From positions 186,001-250,000 of the forward strand of contig NZ_JAAQOM010000003.1 of assembly GCF_011682055.1 (NCBI RefSeq): DNA of 64,000 nucleotides, read 5' to 3'. Position 1 is the first letter of the stretch, and each line of letters starts with the position of its first letter. Below are positions 1 through 7,384 of this stretch, piece by piece. A program made the position numbers and the translations under genes. The DNA comes from Telluria antibiotica. GTDB taxonomy: Bacteria; Pseudomonadota; Gammaproteobacteria; Burkholderiales; Burkholderiaceae_D. The notes under the pieces were generated by a model. It was not told the origin of the DNA, ran no database searches, and saw nothing but the letters and a program-made list of their open reading frames with translations.

Positions 1-1080
1 GCCTCGAAGGAGCTGTACGGCTTCTTCGAGAAACGGGGCCTGCATCCTTACCGGCTGCCGCTGGCGTGCGAATTCGTCGACGGTTGCAGCGGTTGCCAGG
101 GCTATCTGTGCAGCCGCGCGTGCAAGAACGACGCCGGCAGGATCTGCCTGGAACCGGCCCTGCGCGACCACGGCGCGCGCCTGCTGGACGCATGCGACGT
201 CGTCGCGCTGGAAGCCGATGCACACCGCGTGACGGGCGTCGTGTGCGCACGGGGCGGCCGCCGGTTCACGGTGCGCGCACCCATCGTCGTGCTGGCGGCG
301 GGCGCCCTCGAGACGCCGCGCATCCTGCTCGATTCCGTCTCGGACTCGTGGCCGCACGGCCTGGCCAACGCATCGGGCCTCGTCGGCAAATACCTGATGC
401 GCCACCACATCGACCTGTACCTCATCGAGCCCAAGCTCGAGGGGGAGTTCGATAACCGCCAGAAAGAGCTCGCCTTCAACGATTTCTATATCGTGGATGG
501 GCAAAAACTCGGCTCCGTGCAATCGTTCGGCCGCCTGCCGCCGCCCGCCACCTTGGCCGCTTCCGTCGCCGACGACTTGCGCCAGGGGCCGCTGCCGTGG
601 GTTGCCCCGCTGTTCAAGCTGGCGAAGCCCTTCGTCACGCCCGTGCTGGATGGCCTCGTGCACCGCCGCATGATCCTGGCCGCGACGCTCGAGGACTTTC
701 CGTATGCCGACAACCGCGTCGAGCCCGCGCGCGACGATGCGCAAGGTGCCCGCCTGGCCATCGAATACCGCGTGCGCGACGCCGACCGCTCCCGCATCGA
801 GGCTTTTCGCGCGCGCATGCGCCAGGTGCTGGCCGGCTACCGTTTCAAGCTCATCAAGCAGGCCGAGAACAACCAGCGTATCGCCCACGTGTGCGGCACG
901 TGCCGGTTCGGCGACGATCCCGCACGGAGTGTGCTCGACCGCAATAACCGCGCGCACGGGCTTGCCAACCTGTACGTCGTCGACAGTTCGTTCTTCCCGT
1001 CGTCCGGCGGCACCAACCCCAGCCTGACGATCGCGGCGAACGCCCTGCGCGTGGCCGACCATCTGCTGGCGCAGGCGTGA
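1..1080 (+). CDS. GMC-family FAD-dependent oxidoreductase (5' end outside window)
   Basis: The frame is open from base 1, so the start and the N-terminal FAD-binding Rossmann motif lie upstream of the window. The visible part has a cysteine-rich stretch near the left edge (motif GCSGCQGYLCSRAC), an FAD-domain segment VVLAAGALETPRILL, and the typical GMC C-terminal block with HVCGTCRFG, VVDSSFFPSSGGTNPSLTI and a terminal ANALRVADHLL helix. GMC enzymes oxidise alcohols or sugars using FAD. The substrate cannot be read from this fragment. The SDR gene starts 56 bases after the stop and may be co-transcribed. Confidence 0.85.
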   Translation, partial: ASKELYGFFEKRGLHPYRLPLACEFVDGCSGCQGYLCSRACKNDAGRICLEPALRDHGARLLDACDVVALEADAHRVTGVVCARGGRRFTVRAPIVVLAAGALETPRILLDSVSDSWPHGLANASGLVGKYLMRHHIDLYLIEPKLEGEFDNRQKELAFNDFYIVDGQKLGSVQSFGRLPPPATLAASVADDLRQGPLPWVAPLFKLAKPFVTPVLDGLVHRRMILAATLEDFPYADNRVEPARDDAQGARLAIEYRVRDADRSRIEAFRARMRQVLAGYRFKLIKQAENNQRIAHVCGTCRFGDDPARSVLDRNNRAHGLANLYVVDSSFFPSSGGTNPSLTIAANALRVADHLLAQA

Positions 1081-1093
1081 TGCGGCGTGCGTC

Positions 1094-1121
1094 TTCATCA
1101 TTCATCGTTCATCGTTCATCG
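1094..1121 (+). repeat. Four tandem 7-bp repeats before the SDR ribosome-binding site
   Basis: Four head-to-tail copies of TTCATC(G/A), the first ending in A and the other three identical, end three bases before the AAGGAGA ribosome-binding site of the SDR gene. The unit length is not a multiple of three. Confidence 0.8.
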
Positions 1122-1136
1122 ACAAGGAGATCGCGG

Positions 1137-1934
1137 ATGCAGCTTTCCGACTTAACAGGCCATTGGGCGTTGGTGACTGGCGCCTCGTCCGGCATCGGCG
1201 AGGAATTCGCCGGGCAGCTGGCCCAGGCCGGCATGCGGCTGGTGCTCGTGGCGCGGCGGGAAGAGCGTCTGCAGGCCGTCGCCGACGCGCTGCGCGTGCG
1301 GTACGGGGCCGAAGTGCGGGCCATCGTGGCCGACCTCGCGGACACCGCGGCCGCGGCGCGCATCCGTGCAGAGCTCGACGCCGCCGGTATCCGCGTGCGC
1401 CTGCTGTGCAATAACGCCGGCGCGGGCCGCTGGGGCCGCTTTGAAGACACCCAAGCGCAGGTGTACGACGAGCTGGGCACGCTCAACACGACGGCGCTCG
1501 TGGCGATGTGCCGCCGCTTCTTCGACCATCTGGCGGCATTCCCCAGCAGCGCCGTGATCAACGTGTCGTCTGCGGCCGCCTACCAGCCGGTGCCGTACAT
1601 GGCGGTGTATGCAGCCAGCAAGGCGTTCGTGCAAAGCTTCAGCCAGGCCCTGCACGGCGAGTGGAAGGAGCGCGGCATCGTCGTGCAGACGCTCGTGCCG
1701 GGGCCGACGGACACGGAATTCGACGCCAAGGCCGGGGCCTACGAGAGCGCGCTGACGGAACGCGATGCACCGGCCGACGTGGTGCGGGCGTCGCTGGCGG
1801 GGCTGGAGCGCGGGGTGCCCGTCGTGAACGCGGCCAAGGGCACGTACAAGCAGCGCCTGTTCGCGGGGGTGGCGCCGCATTCGATGGTCATCCGCGAGGT
1901 CGGCAAGATGTTCAAGCCGCCCGCCGGGAAGTGA
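1137..1934 (+). CDS. Short-chain dehydrogenase/reductase (SDR)
   Basis: A 265-aa NAD(P)-dependent oxidoreductase. It shows the cofactor motif TGASSGIG near the N terminus, the NNAG structural motif, and the catalytic S-x(n)-Y-x3-K set (NVSSAAAYQ followed by YAASK). I chose ATG 1137 because AAGGAGA at 1124-1130 sits at the right distance. A GTG at 1077 would extend the frame but would translate through a heptamer repeat. The family is clear, but the substrate is unknown. It lies just after a GMC oxidoreductase in the same direction and is followed by a strong terminator, so the two may form a small oxidoreductase operon. Confidence 0.88.
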   Translation: MQLSDLTGHWALVTGASSGIGEEFAGQLAQAGMRLVLVARREERLQAVADALRVRYGAEVRAIVADLADTAAAARIRAELDAAGIRVRLLCNNAGAGRWGRFEDTQAQVYDELGTLNTTALVAMCRRFFDHLAAFPSSAVINVSSAAAYQPVPYMAVYAASKAFVQSFSQALHGEWKERGIVVQTLVPGPTDTEFDAKAGAYESALTERDAPADVVRASLAGLERGVPVVNAAKGTYKQRLFAGVAPHSMVIREVGKMFKPPAGK

Positions 1935-1944
1935 AAACACAATA

Positions 1945-1974
1945 AAAAAACCGCGGTCGAGACCGCGGTTTTTT
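1945..1974. terminator. Bidirectional rho-independent terminator
   Basis: The inverted repeat CCGCGGT / ACCGCGG (1951-1957 and 1962-1968) has a 4-base loop, an A-run on the left and a T-run on the right. It can therefore end transcription of both the plus-strand SDR gene and the minus-strand PEP-CTERM gene. The two genes converge here. Confidence 0.92.
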
Positions 1975-1998
1975 CATGAGGCTGATCCGGAAACCGGA

Positions 1999-2913
1999 TT
2001 AGGCCTTCGGAGCGCGACGACGCTTGGCGCCCATCAGACCCAGCATGCCCATGCCCAGCAGCATCATGGTGCCCGGTTCCGGAACCGGATTGCCGTTCAG
2101 GGTGGTTGCACCGTCAACCTTGAACACGATGTCGTTGGCAGTCACGGAATAACCCGGGAACAGCGTCTCGTCGCCGCCTTTCTGGAAGTTGTTCGTTGCC
2201 GAGGTGCCTGCCGGGTAGTTCAGGTTCGAGTCGAACTGAACGCCGAACAGCATTTCGCCGACGCCTTGCAGGTAAGCCGGATCGATGAAGTCGCCTTTTT
2301 CCTTGATCAGGGCTTGCAGCTGGGTCGAGCCTTGGCCTTTCGAAGCGGACTTTGCGGTGAATTGCGACAGCGAGCCGTCCGGCACGACGGTCAGCAGGGC
2401 GATCAGCTTGCCATCGTCGAAGCCGGTGCCGGCCTTGGTGCTAGCGTTTGCTTTGGTGTCGTAGTAGATCGCGACCTTGTTGGCGCCCACGGTGTTGTTC
2501 AGGCCGAAGTTCGCGGTTGCCAAACCACCGATCACACCCGACGACGTCACGGTTTCGCTCAGCTTGGCGACGATCGTGTATTCGAAGGCGGTCGGGCTGG
2601 AGCGCTTGATACCGTCCGAGCTTGCATCGATGCCGTTCAACCATGCATCGGTCTGCGTGCCGGTCACGCCGACCAGGTTAGCCTGGTACAGGAATTGGAA
2701 ATTGGTGCCCACCGTGAGGGCTTTGCCGCTGTTGAACGGGCCAACACCGATGGCGACGCCGCTGCCGGCCTCATTCCAGTCCAGCGAGGTTGCATCGGTG
2801 GCGTACACGGTGCCGGCACCGTTTTGCAGGGTGAATGCTTGCGCCGACGATGCGGAGAATGCGAAACCAAGGGCGGCTGCGACCGGGATCAGTTTGCGGA
2901 ACGAATTCTTCAT
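1999..2913 (-). CDS. PEP-CTERM sorting-domain protein
   Basis: A 304-aa secreted protein. It has a Sec signal peptide of about 26 residues (MKNSFRKLIPVAAALGFAFS, cleaved after a SAQA-like site). At the C terminus it has the PEP-CTERM tripartite signal: VPEPG, a hydrophobic helix rich in Met/Leu/Gly, and a basic tail KRRRAPKA. Such proteins are processed by exosortase (XrtA) and linked to exopolysaccharide and floc formation in related bacteria. The middle part is Ser/Thr/Asn/Gly-rich and matches no domain I recognise. The gene is last in a minus-strand run and has its own sigma-54-type promoter about 80 bp upstream. No exosortase gene is in this window. Confidence 0.88.
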   Translation of the reverse strand: MKNSFRKLIPVAAALGFAFSASSAQAFTLQNGAGTVYATDATSLDWNEAGSGVAIGVGPFNSGKALTVGTNFQFLYQANLVGVTGTQTDAWLNGIDASSDGIKRSSPTAFEYTIVAKLSETVTSSGVIGGLATANFGLNNTVGANKVAIYYDTKANASTKAGTGFDDGKLIALLTVVPDGSLSQFTAKSASKGQGSTQLQALIKEKGDFIDPAYLQGVGEMLFGVQFDSNLNYPAGTSATNNFQKGGDETLFPGYSVTANDIVFKVDGATTLNGNPVPEPGTMMLLGMGMLGLMGAKRRRAPKA

Positions 2914-2991
2914 TTAAGCTCCAAATAATCTGCTGGTTGATTTTTGTTCGGGGGTAGCCCAGCGTTGTTTGCGGGCTCTTGTCCCTCTTAA

Positions 2992-3007
2992 TGCAAGGTG
3001 CGTGCCA
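2992..3007 (-). promoter_or_regulatory. Sigma-54 (-24/-12) promoter of the PEP-CTERM gene
   Basis: On the minus strand the sequence reads TGGCACGCACCTTGCA, an exact match to the TGGCACG-N4-TTGCA consensus with GG and GC ten bases apart. Transcription would start near 2981, leaving a leader of about 70 bases before the ATG at 2913. Confidence 0.85.
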
Positions 3008-3104
3008 GCCGTAATGGGTTTTGTTTAAAATCAAATAGTTGCGAGCAATTGCGAAAATAAAAGTGGATCGCAGGAAATAAGATGTAAGAATTTCCGACAG
3101 TGCG

Positions 3105-4400
3105 TCAGTGCACGTTTGTCCGTACCGCGCCGCCATCGCCGTCCGCCACGCCGGCAACCTGTTGCTCCGCCGTCGCATGGGAAGGCGCGAACCGGTGGAA
3201 TGCGCGCACGCCTTCCAGGAAGGCAGCCATGCGCTGCGGCGCGGGATAGTTGGCAAACGCGTCGGCCACACGCCGCGCCGACGTCGTGAGCGCGGGATCG
3301 TCGAGCATCGCACGCACCTGGCGTGTCAGCTTCTTGGCGCGGAAGCGGTCGGCGCGCAGCAGGGCGCCGGCGCCGGCCTTCATGACGCCGCTCATGTTCA
3401 GGAACTGGTCGAGGTTGGCGGCGATGCCCAGCACCGGCACGCCCGCCACCAGTGCCTGCTGGCTCGTCGGGCTGCCGCCGTTGCAGATGACGAGGCTGGC
3501 GCGCCGGGCCGCCAGGTCGCCCGGCAGGTAGGGCGCGACGAACGCGTTCGCCGGCGCGCTGGCGACGTCGATGGTCCCGGCCGTCGCGGCGATGACGGTC
3601 ACGGGCAGCGGCGCCAGGGCGTCCAGGACAAGCGGCAACAGGCGGCCCTGGCCGGAACTGCCGAGCGTCACGTAGATGATCGGCTTATCTTCCGGCAACG
3701 TATCCCACCAGTCGGGTTTGGCCAGCGGCGGTGCCCAGATGATGGGGCCGATGTAGGCATGCTGCTGCGGCAGGTTCCTGGGCGGGAACAGCTCGGGCAC
3801 GTCGGCGTACATGCTGTAGTCGGCGTCCGTGTAGACCTTGCGCAGGTCGGTGCCCAGCGACGGCAGGCCATACTGGCGCCGCACGCGGTTCAGCGGTACG
3901 GAGTGCGAGGCGAAGGCGACGGGGCGCGCCATCCGGAAGATCGCATTCGCGATGCGGATCGGCAGCAGGCGCGTCAGCGGGATGTGCGGCACGGCATAGT
4001 GCTGCACGACGTACGGGCTCCAGTACGCATTCATCAGCGACACATACGGAATGCCGCGCAGGCGCGCGCTGACCGACAGCGACAGCCGGAAGTCGCCGAC
4101 GACGATATCCGGACGCACGGCGTCGAGCACGCGCAGGTCGTCCTCGACATAGCCGGCCAGGGTCGCCGTGTTGTACACCGGCTTGCCGCCCGCGAGCGCG
4201 TCGAGGAATTGCTGGCTGGGGATGCTGTGGATGGTCCAGCGGGTGAACTGCGTCCCGTTGAAGCAGAAGTCGTAGCCGTCCGCGCAGGCGAAATGCACGT
4301 CGAAACGCGCGGGATCGAGGGATTGTGCGAGCGCAATGGGACGGCCGACGTGGGCCAAGGTCACGGCTTCCGCAAAAAACAGGATTTTTATGCGTTCCAT
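3105..4400 (-). CDS. UGT-like (GT1-type) glycosyltransferase
   Basis: A 431-aa protein with the GT-B layout of MGT/UGT enzymes. The N-terminal acceptor half begins MERIKILFFAEAVTLAHVGR. The C-terminal half binds the nucleotide sugar, with IIYVTLGSSGQ, VAPYLPGDLAARRASLVICN, then GG-x-PTSQQALVAGVPVLGI and DQFLN. The nucleotide-sugar donor and the acceptor cannot be told from sequence. It lies 70 bases downstream of the nitroreductase-like gene on the same strand and may act on the product of that gene set. No clear Shine-Dalgarno precedes ATG 4400, so the start is less certain than the family. Confidence 0.82.
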   Translation of the reverse strand: MERIKILFFAEAVTLAHVGRPIALAQSLDPARFDVHFACADGYDFCFNGTQFTRWTIHSIPSQQFLDALAGGKPVYNTATLAGYVEDDLRVLDAVRPDIVVGDFRLSLSVSARLRGIPYVSLMNAYWSPYVVQHYAVPHIPLTRLLPIRIANAIFRMARPVAFASHSVPLNRVRRQYGLPSLGTDLRKVYTDADYSMYADVPELFPPRNLPQQHAYIGPIIWAPPLAKPDWWDTLPEDKPIIYVTLGSSGQGRLLPLVLDALAPLPVTVIAATAGTIDVASAPANAFVAPYLPGDLAARRASLVICNGGSPTSQQALVAGVPVLGIAANLDQFLNMSGVMKAGAGALLRADRFRAKKLTRQVRAMLDDPALTTSARRVADAFANYPAPQRMAAFLEGVRAFHRFAPSHATAEQQVAGVADGDGGAVRTNVH

Positions 4401-4470
4401 AGGAATATTGATCGTGTAAGGGTTGCGGGAAGCGGACGCCGCTGGCGCGCGGGGACGCCCGCGCTGCCGG

Positions 4471-5535
4471 TTACTTCATCAACTCTTCGACCGGCTTGCG
4501 CAGCGAACGGGCCTGGGGTGCCGGACCGGCGCCGAGGCGGCCCATGAAGACCGGCTGGCCGTTGCCGGTGCCGATCAGTTTGTGCAGGCGCTGGTGCAAT
4601 TGTCGTGCCGAACCATGCAATCTGTCGACCGTCGAGAACGGCTGATCGTGCTGCACGTAGGCGGAAAAGATCAGCGGCGTCATCTCCGGCTGCATCGCCA
4701 GTCCCAGATGGGTCAGCGTTAGCCAGAAGCGTTGCACGGCGCGGCCGGCGGCGACGTGGTCCTCGACGGTCTCGGGCGCCCGCTTGGCCATGATGACGAA
4801 ATGGGCGGCGCAGCGCAGGCCGGGCACAAGGTCCATCTGCAGGCGTGGCGCCCAGGTGCCCATCAGGCGGTTCATCGTCGACATCCGGCCCCAGCTGACC
4901 ATTGCCCATTTCATCAGGCGCAGCGTGGCGGCGTCGACGCCGAGCGCCTGGTCGGGAACGCGATCGGGGCTGTGGCGCGCGTTCCAGTGGATGATGCGGC
5001 GGTGCACCTCGTAGGCTTCCGGCATCGTCAGGCGCAGCTTGGCGTTCGAAAACATCAGGCGCGCGGCGGCCAGCTTGCCCTGGAAACCTTCGATCCAGCG
5101 CACTTCATAGCCGGCACCGACGCTGTCCTCGAGGGCACGTTTTTCCTCGGGCGTCAGCGCACGCGTGCTCATCGGGCGGCGCTGCACGCTGCGGGTCTGG
5201 ATCGCGGGCAGCAGGGGGCTCGGCTTGACGGCGGGATCGGGGGCGAAGCGCACGTCGAAGACGGGCAGATGGTCGGTGTCGTCCGCGCGCCGGCGGATTT
5301 CCGCGCGCAGGCCGTGGGCGGTGGCGGCGATCGCCATCGTTTCCAGCAGGGCGCCATGCGACAGCTGGCTGGGGCGGCCGCGAAAGTCGTACACGCAATC
5401 CTCGCGCGTGTCGTGGAAATGCACGGCGACGTGGTCGGGGCCGAGCACTTCGAAGCGCCAGACCTGGGTATTGTCTCCACTTGGTGCCCAGCGCGCGAGG
5501 TCGAGGATGTCGTGGATCGTCTGCGGGAGGTTCAT
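4471..5535 (-). CDS. Nitroreductase-like flavoprotein
   Basis: A 354-aa protein with the nitroreductase-type N terminus IHDILDLARWAPSGDNTQVW, where the Arg-x-Ala-Pro-Ser-x-Asp-Asn region normally contacts FMN. A second, less clear half contains a helical insert and the segment GLRCAAHFVIMAKRAPETVE. It is longer than simple nitroreductases (about 220 aa). Its start overlaps the stop of the ThiF-like gene by four bases (ATGA), so the two are translationally coupled. I recall that actinobacterial Rv1355c-type proteins fuse a ThiF and a nitroreductase domain, which would support a joint function. Substrate unknown. Confidence 0.75.
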   Translation of the reverse strand: MNLPQTIHDILDLARWAPSGDNTQVWRFEVLGPDHVAVHFHDTREDCVYDFRGRPSQLSHGALLETMAIAATAHGLRAEIRRRADDTDHLPVFDVRFAPDPAVKPSPLLPAIQTRSVQRRPMSTRALTPEEKRALEDSVGAGYEVRWIEGFQGKLAAARLMFSNAKLRLTMPEAYEVHRRIIHWNARHSPDRVPDQALGVDAATLRLMKWAMVSWGRMSTMNRLMGTWAPRLQMDLVPGLRCAAHFVIMAKRAPETVEDHVAAGRAVQRFWLTLTHLGLAMQPEMTPLIFSAYVQHDQPFSTVDRLHGSARQLHQRLHKLIGTGNGQPVFMGRLGAGPAPQARSLRKPVEELMK

Positions 5536-6419
5536 GCCTTCGTTGCTTTCGCTGCCAGTTCACGCGTCATCTGGCGCTTGGCGACGGCGATCATCAGGCG
5601 GTGCAGCGGATTCCCGTTTCCACCCGGGCGCCAGGTATGGGCCAATTTGTTGCGGTAGGCGTCGAACTGCATGCCGTGCGGCGCGGCCAGCACCTTGCCG
5701 CGGCCGAGCAGGATCTTCAGCGCCTCGGTGGCGACGATGCCGGCGCACAGCTGGCAGGCCATGAAGGTCGACGGACCGCGGCGCTCCGCGAAATTGACGG
5801 CGTCCGGCAAGACGAGGTAAGGGCGGTGCAGGCCGGCCGGCGCGAGGCCGACGACGAAGCGGATCGCCTTGTCCAGTTCGGGCAGGTCGCCCCACTGGAA
5901 GTACTGTTCGAACGTCATCTGGCCGGGCAGGAAGTTCAGCAGGGCGGCACCCATGCCGAGCGGCGCGGCCGTCGTGGCCGGGATGCCGAGGCGGGCGCAG
6001 GCGGCGAACGTCTGCTGGCGTGCGTCGAACGCGAAAAAGTCGAGGGCGTCGACGTACAGGTCGACACCGTCCAGGAATTGACCCAGATTGTCCGGGTTGA
6101 CGCCTTCCGAAAAAATTTTGACATCGATTTCAGGATTGATGTCCTTGGCCATGCGGGCCAGCACCTCGGCCTTGGGCTGGCCGACCGTCGACATCATGGC
6201 GCCGACCTGGCGATTGAAGTTGACGAGGTCGAACGTGTCGAAGTCGGCGATATGGAACTGCGCCACGCCCAAGCGTGCCAAGGTCAGCATGTGCACCCCG
6301 CCAACGCCGCCACCGCCCGCGATGGCGACACGTTTGCCTCGCAGGGTTTGTTGTTCTGAAGGCGTTACCCAGCCAATATTGCGTGAAAACGCTTGTTCAT
6401 AGCGAAACGGATTTGTCAT
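5532..6419 (-). CDS. ThiF/E1-like adenylyltransferase
   Basis: A 295-aa protein of the E1/MoeB/ThiF fold. It has the nucleotide-binding GGGGVGGVHMLTLARLGVAQ near residue 36, the acidic DFDTFDLVNFNRQ segment, and VDALDFFAFDARQ, where MoeB has DCSDNF. Such enzymes adenylate a carboxylate, usually the C terminus of a small protein. No ubiquitin-like or MoaD/ThiS-like carrier is encoded nearby, so the substrate may be a free acid or amide. The zinc CxxC pairs of MoeB are not obvious (only ACQLCAG). It is distinct from the conventional moeB-like gene at 60297. Confidence 0.82.
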   Translation of the reverse strand: MTNPFRYEQAFSRNIGWVTPSEQQTLRGKRVAIAGGGGVGGVHMLTLARLGVAQFHIADFDTFDLVNFNRQVGAMMSTVGQPKAEVLARMAKDINPEIDVKIFSEGVNPDNLGQFLDGVDLYVDALDFFAFDARQQTFAACARLGIPATTAAPLGMGAALLNFLPGQMTFEQYFQWGDLPELDKAIRFVVGLAPAGLHRPYLVLPDAVNFAERRGPSTFMACQLCAGIVATEALKILLGRGKVLAAPHGMQFDAYRNKLAHTWRPGGNGNPLHRLMIAVAKRQMTRELAAKATKA

Positions 6420-6488
6420 TGATGAAGAAAAACGGTTTTATCGATAAAGCGGCAGAAACGTGCCGATATCTACTATGAACAGGCCTTT

Positions 6489-7265
6489 TTACGCGTGCTG
6501 TTCGTCCATGCGGAGGAGGCGGTTGATGATGCCTCGTTCTTCGCGTGGCGAGAAGAAATAGGGATAAAACGAACGTTCCGAAACGTTGTTATCGGCACTG
6601 AACGTGCCGCCGTATTTCTGGATCTGTTCCGTAACAAATTCCAGATTTACCCGTAATAGGTAAGCCGGCGCTTCGACGCGCGGGTTGATCTTCAGTTCGC
6701 CTTCCTGCTTGAAGCCGAGCATCCGTTCGTAAAAACGGCGGTGACGCGGATTCACCTCGATGACGATATCCGTGCAGTGGTGAATGTCGCGCGCGTAGAT
6801 CACGGCCAGGTGGAACAGGTTGGCCAGCGAGGTCTTGGAGCGTACCGACGGGTCGAAGGCGAGCTTCGTGAACTCGCACAGGCGCGCGCCAAGGTTGCGA
6901 TGGGCGTCCAGTTCTTCCTTGAAGATCTGGTCTGCCATCAGACCGATGGGCGAATCGATACCAATCGTGAGCGTACCGACCACGTCACCCTTGTCGGTGG
7001 CGGTCAGCGTAATGCGATTCGGGTCGTCGCTGAATTGATGGGTGCCCGCATAACCGCGCCAGGCATACATCTTGTTGATCAGCATACTTGCCGAATTTCG
7101 CCCGTCCGCAGTATCGGTAAGCCGGATTCCATACGAATCGTGGTTCACGATAACATCCTCATATTGCGAGGGCGTCATATTATCGCGATCACTGAAATCA
7201 TGAGCGTCCGATAGGGATGCGGCCGAAACACCCTCTGGATCCTTGAAATCGTCAAATGTCGTCAT
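6489..7265 (-). CDS. FeeM/AHL-synthase-like N-acyltransferase (PEP-CTERM associated)
   Basis: A 258-aa protein of the GNAT/autoinducer-synthase fold. Visible blocks are TLTATDKGDVVGTLTIGID, the segment GARLCEFTKLAFDPSVRSKT, and IVIEVNPRHRRFYERMLGFK, which resemble N-acyl amino acid synthase FeeM and the acyltransferases that co-occur with exosortase systems. These transfer a fatty acyl group from acyl-ACP to an amine. I start it at ATG 7265, preceded by GGGGAA, not at the TTG at 7280. PrsT lies upstream on the same strand but is separated by a hairpin with a T-run, so expression may be partly independent. The amine substrate is unknown. Confidence 0.75.
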   Translation of the reverse strand: MTTFDDFKDPEGVSAASLSDAHDFSDRDNMTPSQYEDVIVNHDSYGIRLTDTADGRNSASMLINKMYAWRGYAGTHQFSDDPNRITLTATDKGDVVGTLTIGIDSPIGLMADQIFKEELDAHRNLGARLCEFTKLAFDPSVRSKTSLANLFHLAVIYARDIHHCTDIVIEVNPRHRRFYERMLGFKQEGELKINPRVEAPAYLLRVNLEFVTEQIQKYGGTFSADNNVSERSFYPYFFSPREERGIINRLLRMDEQHA

Positions 7266-7286
7266 CGCAGGATTCCCCAATTGTTT

Positions 7287-7311
7287 AAAAACGTCCGCGG
7301 CTGCGGCGGAC
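7287..7311 (-). terminator. Hairpin with T-run between prsT and the acyltransferase gene
   Basis: On the minus strand GTCCGC / GCGGAC (7306-7311 and 7293-7298) forms a stem around a 7-base loop and is followed by GTTTTT. It fits a rho-independent terminator or attenuator 3' of prsT. Confidence 0.65.
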
Positions 7312-7384
7312 GGAGTTCTGGTCGCCCGTGCCCTGGCGGTGCCGGGCGCAGATTATTATTTAATTATTAATTGATCTTAGCGTC

